DNA of 60,000 bases from Membranipora membranacea. Taxonomy: Eukaryota; Bryozoa; Gymnolaemata; Cheilostomatida; Membraniporidae. This document shows, piece by piece, positions 23,501-33,700 of the stretch (positions are counted from its first letter, which is position 1; each line of letters opens with the position of its first letter). The DNA lies in NCBI GenBank assembly GCA_914767715.1, contig OU612074.1, positions 1,133,501-1,193,500 of the forward strand, written 5' to 3'. Below the pieces are notes generated by a model. The model was not told the DNA's origin. It was given only the letters and a program-made list of their open reading frames with translations, and did no database searches. A program made the position numbers and the translations under genes.

Positions 23501-25102
23501 TGTGCAACCATAAGGCTGATTGAATCTGGCTTCCTGATAAACTCCGTCATAATAACCTGAAATGTAAAATCTTTCGATGACATTGTTTTAATTTATTTGA
23601 TAAAGGAACATCTAGTTCTCTGGAAAGAGTTTAAAATTTATGTTTAGATCGATTATGGCGCTGTGACTGAAGTTGTCCCTCATAATTAGGGCCACTGAAC
23701 AAGTGAGATCATTCAACTCCTGAAATTGTACTTCAAAATCTTAAGTTTTAATAATTCATATAATTTAGCTATACCCACTTCTCATAATCGTTTTCAATAC
23801 CACAACCATACCATTTTCAGGATTATGTAAACATCTCTCATCGGAAAACTGTGTAGAGAACATCTTTGGTCAACAGCACAAGTTCTCTCTATTTTGTCCC
23901 AGGAAATTTGAAAAGAACCGTATAAAGTCTCTGCCTCATCTGGCACGTAAATATCAAATAAAACAAAAGGTCGAAAATAAGTCATTTTCCTCATCAGGCT
24001 GTTGAACAACAACAATAAATTAAAAGGCTTGAAAAAAGAAGCAATCCCTCCCTTCATGGCCTAATAAAACTGTTTATAAGACAGATCTAGTTTTTCATTT
24101 TCCCTGGCCTAAGAGGGAAGTAATTACCAATTCGTGACAACAACATTTTTCATAAGCTAATTCCATGTATTTGTCTATTGAAGAGCAAGTTTCTGAACAT
24201 GATTTTGATGAGAAGTTATCTACAAACATTGATATGAACTCCTGGATTGGTGGTAAAATAAACTCCATGATAATTTGAGAGTTTTTGTCCACCACTCTTG
24301 ATGGAACGCTTTAATTTTTTGTGCAATTCAATTCTGAGTTACATCCAACTTCAAATAAATATTTTTGAAAAAAATCATAGCATCTACTTTCAACAATATT
24401 ATACCCTTTAATATAAGGATATTAGGATAAATCATTCAAACGTCATTTTACTGATTACATATTTTCTCCATCTTCATCTAATTTAGTTTTTTCCTTCTTT
24501 TCTTGATGACTGATTTTGTAAGACATTCTCATCGAATGATTGTTGTGACAATAGAGTTTAAAAAAAAGAGCATATAACTGTGTCAGTAATTAAGGATAGC
24601 AAAAACACTGGTATATTTTGTGACAGTTACAACCTTAACTCAGGGATGCTTCTTTGTAAAAGTGTTACAAGTCATCACTATAGCATGGCTGAGCTTTTAG
24701 TCCAATCAAATAGAAGAAATATAGTGCATTAATTGCCATCTGCTTGTGCAGGATCGGTTATGTTCAACTAATCCAGGAATATATATCAGTGACTACAGGT
24801 AAATTGTGCGCAAGTATATACCTACCTTCCTCAAAGTGTCCAAACCAGACTGAAGGCTGCCCGTGGAAATTTATCGTAGTGTTGATGAGCCAAACTGAAT
24901 TATCATTTTCTTGAAGGGTTGCCGCAAAGAATGAATCGTTGATTGGGAGGTTACACATATCGTAAACACTGCCTCTAAAACCATGAACATACGTAGCTGT
25001 CCCTAAGAATGGTTTGAGAGGACTATTTGTAATCCCTGTAGAAAGAACAACTTGTGTATAAATCAGGGTATATAAGCAGAGAACTTGGCATAGCACATCC
25101 AT
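17524..25102 (-). CDS. Secreted NHL-like and PAN/apple-like protein, eight exons, complete
   Basis: Exons are 25102-24826, 23556-23267, 22625-22454, 21951-21843, 20276-20131, 19320-19093, 18029-17880 and 17636-17524 (TAA). All seven introns are GT-AG and the phases agree, giving 494 aa. An N-terminal signal peptide (MDVLCQVLCLYTLIYTQVVL) begins the protein. Exon 2 has an NHL-type blade (EARFNQPYGC, IVLADYGNDALRRLNV), with further beta-strand-like parts in exons 1 and 3. Exon 4 ends and exon 6 consists of a Thr/Ser-rich, mucin-like linker (about residues 335-410). Exons 7 and 8 form a Cys-rich PAN/apple-like module (QMCSLKCSNQHRCSGFAYN, then KCSLSG and NRNICYVKN). I infer an extracellular protein or carbohydrate binder. 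The named family is unknown to me. A 1.1-kb foldback element sits in intron 4. Confidence 0.87.
18404..18520. repeat. Low-complexity T and A tracts in intron
   Basis: A T-rich run near 18404-18419 and an A-rich run at 18491-18520 lie in intron 6 of the NHL/PAN-like gene. They are about 75 bp apart and could be the ends of a decayed retroposon. Confidence 0.5.
18882..18930 (+). repeat. tRNA 3'-half-like fragment (B box)
   Basis: GTGGGTTCGATTACC contains a B-box match (GGTTCGATTAC, 18908-18918) within a T-arm-like hairpin. The 5' half is not tRNA-like. It probably is a truncated SINE in intron 6 of the NHL/PAN-like gene. Confidence 0.4.
19801..19962. repeat. Degenerate inverted repeat in intron 5 of the NHL/PAN-like gene
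   Basis: The arms at about 19801-19834 (ATCAGATTTTGAGTTTGAAC) and 19933-19962 are imperfect reverse complements. A small palindrome (CTGGTCCTGACCAG) lies between them. Confidence 0.5.
20643..21756. mobile_element. 1.1-kb long-TIR foldback element in intron 4 of the NHL/PAN-like gene
   Basis: The left arm, about 20643-21180, is the reverse complement of the right arm, about 21408-21756, with indels. Matching landmarks include GGTCGCAATGG against CCATTGCGATC and TGTTCGTATCGATCTGAT against ATCAGATCAATACGAACA. The frame at 20912-21148 lies inside the left arm and has no motif. No transposase was seen, so the element is non-autonomous. Confidence 0.8.
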
Positions 25103-26189
25103 GTTGGTGAAATATAGACTCGAAAATGGATTACTTTATTTGTTTCTTGTTGTCAGTAATCGATGGATAATTTCATATTTATCTTCCTTTCTTTTGATAC
25201 GTCATTGCTATCATAATGGTTTATCAAAACAGCGCACAAGATTTTAAACGATTAAAATTTCAGAAATATCTAATTAATATTAACTGTCACTAGTTGCCGG
25301 CATTTGAAAGACATATATAGACAGCAATTTATTCTGAAGTAGCATGTAAGACAAATGCCTGGCAAGAAAGAAATTGAATGTTACGAATCAATGAAATTTA
25401 ATTTGATGATGAAGCAGTGACTTCCAGATCATCAGCCATCATTACCTTGAGATTCTGGAAGCTTCATCTGCATATAGAAAAACTTTTCACTCTTACACAT
25501 AAATAAGTATGGAGCTGGCATTGGCATTGCCTTCTACCAATATGTCCTAATAAACTGAAACAAAGCCTGGCTCCTTGAAAAATCTGACAAAGGTCTCATT
25601 TTGTTCCATTGTTAATATAACATATTTGAGAAATAGAGAAATACTTGCGATCTAATATAGTGAACATGACGGTACTATGACTTGCACTTCATTGCTCAAC
25701 GCAAAATATCCAGCTTCTCACTCAGCTCGAATACTCTTCAGTCTGTATTCATGAGCTCTATAGCTACACAGAGCTGATAGCGGACACATCAGTCCAAGTA
25801 CTGATTAGTAATCGGACCACCAGTGGAAGCAAGGTGCATGGCATTTGAAGCTACCAGTATTTTTGTTTAAAAAAAGAAAAATCATTTTGTGTGATCAGCT
25901 TAGAAAATTAGGTCTAGAGTAATAGTTATGTTTTCTTTATCATTTAATTTAAAAGTAATTTTGAGGTCCAAGAAATGAGTGAAGTGTTTGTGGCTTGTCC
26001 ATTCTGCGAGCTTGGACCTGTTAAGCTCTCTGGTACTAGGTTTGCATGTGTCAATTAATTTACTAAAATCGTGAAACACTCCTAATCCCTGGATGAATGA
26101 GGTTGCCCCCTCTCACGGTTCCCATAATGACAAAACTTCAAAAAGTCTTTCACAGTCCAGTATTGTGCCTAGGCCTCCCACATCACAGT
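25103..26189. other. Upstream region of the NHL/PAN-like gene
   Basis: AT-rich, with no exon supported. A TATATA string at about 25313-25320 is too far from the ATG to call a promoter without transcript data. Confidence 0.35.
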
Positions 26190-26771
26190 CATACATGCTG
26201 ACCGGTCAAAGTGCATCACTACCAAATGAGAACGAAGGAGCGCGATCCGATGCCCGATGCGTACCAAAATTCAGCCAACATAATTTCCATTGATTATCGA
26301 CTAATAAAGTTGTATTTCGCGAATTCACAATTCAAAGGTCATACAGGATGTTATCATATCTCAAAAGAGTGGGATTTTTTGCAAGCTTTGACGCATCCAT
26401 CTGTAAGAAGAGTGAGGATTTTTACTGCATGATATTCTTGCAATAAGATATTACAGAACAAATATCTCGATGTAAATTAAGTCACAGTCACAGTCATACA
26501 TGCTAACCGGTCAAAGTCAATTCCTACCCAAAGCAAATGAAGGAACACGATCTGATGCGTACCAAAATACAACCAACATAATTTCCATTGATAATCGACT
26601 AAGAAAGTTGTAATTTGCGAATTCACAACTCTCTTAGAGGTCATACAGGATGTTAATATATCTGAGCGATATCTTTTGCAAGTTTGGTGCATCCTTTTGT
26701 AAAAAAGTGAGGATTTTTACCACACGATATTCTACGCAATAAGATATAAAACAAATATCCCTATATTAATG
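26190..26771. repeat. Two-copy tandem duplication, about 290-bp unit
   Basis: The unit at about 26190-26480 recurs at about 26487-26771. Shared landmarks are CAGTCATACATGCTNACCGG, ACCAACATAATTTCCATTGA-like strings, GGTCATACAGGATGTTA and AGTGAGGATTTTTAC. The copies differ by point changes and small indels. No coding content is evident. Confidence 0.85.
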
Positions 26772-26893
26772 AATTACACCTGCTTGTGTGAATCGGTGAT
26801 GGCCTCCTTCTCAATGCACCATATAAAACTCAGGTAAGCTGTTTGTCAAAGTATGACCAGTGATCGGCTGTAGTGTTATTGCAATCTCTCGCC

Positions 26894-26946
26894 CGGGGGG
26901 GGGGGGGGCATCGGACGAGGGGCAAAAGTCTGGGGGGCTCAGACTA
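26894..26946. repeat. G-tract with GGGGCAAAAGTCT flank, second copy
   Basis: A run of 15 G is followed by GGGGCAAAAGTCTGGGG and GGCTCAGACTA. The same flank follows the G run at 3681-3720. The pair marks a dispersed repeat family rather than a chance mononucleotide run. Confidence 0.6.
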
Positions 26947-27685
26947 ATTGCAATCATACATAAACAGCCAGATGCAAGTTCAGATGTGTTCACCTAATCC
27001 ATGAATTTATATTATCATTGGTTGCACCATCATATTTTTTTTAATACTTTATTGGCATAATTTTCATTCTCAAAGAATGTTTTACAATTTTAGCCCTGAA
27101 AAGAAAAAAATCATGAGTCTGAAAGAATTTTTTGATTAAACAGGCCAGCTTGAAATTTTCTGTTCTATATAACACTCAGATTCCTGGCTGATCCTATATA
27201 ATTGATATCTGAAGGCGATCACAGTTTAATTCGCAGAATACGATCAGCCTTGAGTTTTATCATATTATCACACACCGATCAATATTGTGAAAGGATCTTT
27301 TTAGATCAAATAGTTCAATTAAGGCTAGCAGTATTGTCCTGATGTCGGAGAAACATTCATATCCTGCATAGCTATAGACACTATAAACTCTCAAGTTATT
27401 AATTACGCGTTCAATTTGATAGTAAAATGTAAAATCATAGTGAGTATAGCATTTATTTATTTCTTCTTACCAAGCATCATCAATTACTAGGCTATTCTGC
27501 AGGGCTACATGATTAATATATAGATATCACCAGTCTTATATAACGTCTGCGGCAAGTTTTTTTTCTATCGAAGAGCAATCATGTTGTTATTCAGCACCAT
27601 CCGATCTATCGAACATTGCCCCTACTGTGACTTTCCTGAGTGATCCTAAGTTTTTGCAATTCTTAACGATTGAATGGAATATTTT
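26947..27685. other. Intergenic AT-rich stretch
   Basis: Nothing supportable was seen. Confidence 0.35.
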
Positions 27686-27691
27686 TTTATT
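27686..27691 (-). promoter_or_regulatory. Possible poly(A) signal of the gene ending at 27795
   Basis: AATAAA on the minus strand lies about 105 bases after the predicted TGA stop. Confidence 0.4.
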
Positions 27692-27794
27692 ATTTTGAAT
27701 ACTATATTTTTGATTACTAAAAGTGAATGGACGCTTAGTGCCAATGATATATTAAATATGAACAATAAAAAAATAAAAAAAAGTAATGTTAATT

Positions 27795-30700
27795 TCATCC
27801 ATCCTCTTGTGAGTCCAATGACACCGCTTTCAGCTTCTTGGATGCATCTTTTAGTACACTCCCTACTGTGTCCCACACTTCCTTCTCCGTGCACGTAAAC
27901 CTCATCATTATGGCCTCTAAAAGTTCAAAGAAAAACTCACTTTTCACACATATCTTAATTTTTCTGTTATGAAATAATCAAGCAAAGGTGGAACGACTCT
28001 TTCTGTTGCTACTGAACATGACTTTTCATCAACCATCTTCTCAATATCTGGTGCCTGGGGCCTTGGCTGTTTGTAAAAAGCGTTAAGACCATAAACCTAT
28101 AAATACTCTAGACTGGAAACTACTGGCGTCCTCTCTAATTCAGTGACACAACGTCACTGTGCTATTTACTTTTTCACTGTAGTGCATAGGCCAGAATAGT
28201 AGTTATGTCCCCATACATGTAATGTAAGAATAAAACACCTTCTTATTTCTAAATATGACCACTAAAACTAGGTACACCCGATGAATTTTATAGAACATAT
28301 AGTAATAAAGTATAAAATGTGATCAGTATATCGTGCAATCAAATATTGTCCGTACAATAACAACTTACGTTATAGCTGCTTCTGGCCCGAAGCATTTGTA
28401 TGAAAAATGGTGCATCGACTATTGTAAATTCAAGGTTTTGCTCAGCACTTTTACTAAATTAACTACATCTGATCTTTCCAGCTGTCAGACATGTAATTGT
28501 AAGATTGATAACTCTGATGGTCCTTGAGTGTGGTTTAATTTCAAATGTATTTTGTCAACTATAGGCTTAAAAACTGAGCTCAGAACATTGACTCTTTGCT
28601 CTTCATATCTATTCAGTGATTTTGCATGATAATATTGTTGGAGATTAGCTACTTCTGGATCAATCTTCCTGACTTTTTAAACTAGCATAAGCTAGAAATT
28701 TTGGTCTTAGATGGACATGGTATTTCTACACATCCCTTCCTGATACACATGTATCAATCTGTGTAAAAATCAACAAATTATAAGCAGTGGAGTCTTTCAA
28801 TAGTGTAGAGGGTTTATAATCTCACATATGAACTAGATGTCTAGTGTTTCCCTAACATTTGGTGGGTTTTCATGCTATAGGGTATTGTAGATATGGGTAT
28901 AGGGTGCGAATAGCAAATTATGAGTACCGGCAGCTGGACTCTTATGGCTCTCTGTGGATTCTGCTTAACACATTAGGAAGTCGCAGACAGAAGAGAAATC
29001 TTTCGACTTTCCTACCTTAGAAAATTTGAATCAGACAAAGCCGCACTCATGTTGCAGACTTTAGTCCCTGGACAATTTTGTAGATCTTTGCTCAATATAG
29101 ACTATACATAGGTACAAATTGATACACAACTTATCATATATCCCTCCACCACCACCGTCCTCCAAGGGAACAAACTAGTTTTATAGATATCACCGGTAAA
29201 CAATTGTAAAAATCAAATAATCTGATGTGCCATACACTACTACACAACGGTCAAGGAGACTTATTTGCGTTGTATCTACAGTTTATATTTACTTGTGATG
29301 GCTGCTGAGATGTTTTTTTAGTTCACCGCACTAAAATTTTATCAGTAGCCAAGAGCAAGAACCATGAAGAACAAATACTAAGTGTTCTGAGCTTTTAAGC
29401 ATTTAGTTGACAAAAATACATTTTGAAATCGGACCTTACTCGAGGACCATTAGTGTTTCACATCTTTCGTTAACACGTCTGACAGCTGGAAAGATCAGAT
29501 GCAGCTAATTAAGTAAAATTCTGAGCAAAACCTTGAACTTTGAAAAGTTGACGCACCATTTTCCATACAAGCGTTAAGACCAGAAACATGCTATAGCATA
29601 AGTTGTTATGGCACACACAATATTTGATGGCACGGTATACTGATCACATTTTATACTTCATAAGCACATGTTCTGTGAAACTCACCGGTTTTACCCAGTT
29701 GTTGTGGTCATATTTAAAAATAAGAAGGTCTTTTATTCATACATTACATTTATGTGGAGATAACTCTTATTCTAACCTATGCACTACAGAGAAAAAGTGA
29801 ATAGCGCAGTGACGTCGCGTCATGAATTAGAGAGGACACTGAGCCTGTATCAAATAGCCAATAGTTTCCAGTCTAGAGTATTTATATGTTTATGGTTAAG
29901 ACCATAGACAAAACACACAACACTAGACTGGACAATAGGGCTCCTATTGTGTGTCCAATAATTATTACGACGCAACGTAATCTCACAGTGGTATAAAAAA
30001 CAATGATGCATGTGTTTTTCGGAGTAATCTCCCTTTGATGCAGATAATTTTATAGAATTTGATACAGAATAGCAGCAGCAATCTTCTGCAGCACAGGTAA
30101 CAGCTTTGTCTATATTATGTCTAGCTCATCACTTATTTTGATTGAGCAAAAATGATATAGAAATATTAGTTAAACAGCATATCATACTTGCCAAGTAATC
30201 TAAATTCAAAAGTGGGAGATTTTAATTTATTGCGATACTGCACGTCATTGCAATGCTCTGAGGGTGTGAAGTACTTGAGCGATCCACCTGGGAATTTGAG
30301 GGTGAGGGCAGTGTGATCCCCAACAACATCCATGATAGAACGTGGCTGCTGATGCTCTGAGAGCGTTTCTGGCCACTAGCAAGGGCTAAAAACGCATAAA
30401 ATTCAGAGAAACATGAAATTATTTTTAATCACTACCCGTTACTCATTGACAAGTGCTTGGAAAGTTATTAAAAATTGTGATAGGGCTGTTTTCTCTCAAA
30501 TCTGGAGGAAATAGGGATTTCAGAACAGGCATATATATACCACCCATACAAATTATATTTTTGTTGGTAAAAAATAGCATGTGGTGGTCTAGCCTGTTAT
30601 CTCAAGCTTGGTTGTTGGGGTAGGGGGGTCAACAAGCTTATCAAGATAGTTGGGGGTCATTCAAACATAGGCTACTTGGCTAAATTAAACTGATGCATCA

Positions 30701-33700
30701 ACTAATCCAACACACAAGATAATCTTGTAACATTGTATGGTGAAAGATGGATTCCCACAATGCAATTCTAGATTGGACATTTTAAAGTTGATCAGAAGAA
30801 AATCCCAAATCCTATTATAATACTGATGGGAATCAAATCACAATGCATTATGGGATATTGCTGCAAGGTGTTTGTGACCCTGTTTTCAGTCATTGTGATA
30901 GGAAATGTAGAATTGATGGCTAATTATTACTACCTAAAATCTATCATAGAATTTTAGCAGATCAAATCCTTTTCAACAAAACCTGAAAATAAACCCATGA
31001 AACAATTTGAGCGTAATATCGCGTAACAGGTCCACTAGGTTTTATCAATTTTAGTGTGGTTGGTGTTGAAATGGTGCAATAGCCCACCCAGCCCCTTATC
31101 GACCGCCTACGGCCGCGATCGCCATCCTGAACGCCATTAAGGGCTGGCTGTACATAATAGCTGACAAATATCCCCTATAATGGTGTGGAAATCCAAAGCT
31201 GTCAAAGTTTCAGTGGTCTATCATATACCTTTACAAGATGTTATCCTTATCTAACCAAAGTTGCAGGTAGGGGGGAACTCAATTTCTTTGTTTTGTTATA
31301 TACTTGATTTTTTATTCTCAATCGTTAGTTGTGATGATTGAGCAGAAATATGGAACCACATACAGACTACACTCATCCCATATAACAGCGGGAAGGCTAT
31401 TATACACCTTGCAATGCTTTGTGGGAAGATGGCATTCTTCCAACAATTCAATGTAAAGACCTTTGAGGGGGTTGGGAGAAAGTCCTTAATGATATTATAT
31501 ACTGATGAGAATTAAACCACTACGTATGTATTATGGTATGTTTCAGCAAGGTTATTGTGTCCCGGTGTTCAGCAGGTGTCTTAGAAAATGAAGAATTCAT
31601 ACCAAATGATTTGTTAGAAGCATTATGTCAAACAATCCTTCAAATCATTGTATTTAACAAATGGATAACCTTGAATATTCCTAAAAAAAACGATGCTCGG
31701 TTTGATTCCAAGAGCAAATAGCTATTTATGTTATCATGGCCTTCGAGATGAGACGGTGTGGCGTGCAGGTACATTCACCTACATATTCAAAATTTCCAGT
31801 ACCATGATTTGGGCTGCAATGGGTACTACGTATCAGCATTATATTTACAATCACTGTTTTACTAATATTTCTATGTCATTATTGCTCAATCAAAATAAGT
31901 GATGAGCTAGACAGAATATAGACTGTCAAATGTCAAATATGCGTTTTTAGCCCTTCCTAGTTGCTAGAAACGCTCTCAGAGCATCAGCAGCCGCTTTCTA
32001 TCCTGGACCCTGTTGGGGGATCACACTGCCCTCAAACCCCCAGGTGGATCGCTTGGGTACTCTGCACCCTCAGAGCATTGCGATGACGTGCAGTATCGCA
32101 ATAAATTGAAATCTCCCACTTTTTAATGTAGATTACTTGGCAAGTATGATATGCTGTTTAACTAATTATTTCCATGTCATTTTTGCTCAATCAAAATAAG
32201 TGATGAGTTAGACAGAATATAGACAAAGCTGTTACCTGTGCTGCAGAATATTGCTGCTGCTATTCTGTATCAAATTCTATAAAATCTATGAAATTATCTG
32301 CATCGAAGGGAGTTTACTCCGAAAAAACACATGCATCATTGCTTTTTCTACCACAGTGAGATGTCGTTGTGTCACAGAATATGCAGTAATTATTGGAGTC
32401 ATAATGCTTCAGTGATTTTACTGTGTATTGTCCAGTCTAGTGTTATGTGTTTTGTCAAACAGCCAGACATGGGATGAAATAAGGTACCAGAGTTGTGCTG
32501 ACCCAGAGGAAAGGAACACAATGCATATTTTTTTCTGATAAGAATGGCAGCCAATATACCAAGGCCAGCCTAAACATAGTCTAAGTGCTCAGACTCCAAG
32601 GCGCAGGGAGTTACTTGCGCAAACTATCAAGTTTGATAGCTTGAGCAAGTAACTCCCTGCGCCTTGGAGTCTGAGCACTTAGACTAGCCTAAACATAGAT
32701 GAGTAAATACTAACTGAGTTTGATTCAGCTAGTTTCGGGGTCATTTAATGTTAGCCAGGACCAACTTATGCTATGTAGGTGAGTTTTTTATAGCAAGATT
32801 GAGTAGGCTAACCATAAATTCCAATGTTTCAAGCCGACGCTTAATACTGAGCTCTTCCTCTTGTGAATAGAATACTCTACTTCCCTAGGCCTAGAGGCTA
32901 TAATGGCAACTCGACATGAGGAATAACATCGAGGCCTCCTACCTTTGATCATTTTGTATAGAGTGGACGACGCAAAGGGAAACTTGCCACTCCTCTGTCC
33001 TTTCATACTTAGTCTTGTTTGTGTCTCTGTCGAGATGAGCTTTCTAACCGCTGCAGATACAGCCAGTGTCAGCCTAGAACCTCCGATCCTCAATATTCTT
33101 GTGACCTGAATCATAATAGAATCAATAAAAGGTATAGAATAAGGCTGTATCCCCCCCTCTCCTGTTAACAGCAGTGAGCCATAGAATCGGATCAATAGAA
33201 GCCGCGTTTAGAATTCAATCAGTTCTTAGGCGATGGCCTGTATTTCCGAATCAATGGCAATGTCTATTTAGAGAAAGAAATCAGATTGAGTAGCTGAAAG
33301 TACCATTCATGTATTACTGGCTGTATTCTATATAGCCTGTACTTTGCTCAAGATCAATTCAACAGACTGAATTTTGAACCTGAACATGTTAGAATCTTTC
33401 ACGATGCACAATAACATCGAGGCTAAACTATAAGCATGTGTATCTTTGATGGTTAGAGTCAATTTTGTGTGAGTACCTAACATGTCCTGCCCCGAATCAA
33501 TAAAACTGATGTTAGGTCTTCACACCAAATTCCCACAGATGGTACACATACCAAGTGAATTAACTCACTCTCTACCGATCAGAGATATACATGCGATAGG
33601 ACATCACATGATCAGAGTGATGCATCATCATCATCAGTGTGCTACAGCCAAAGCGTTATCTTACCATCAACTTCTTTCCTTCCTCATCAGGGTTGAAGTT

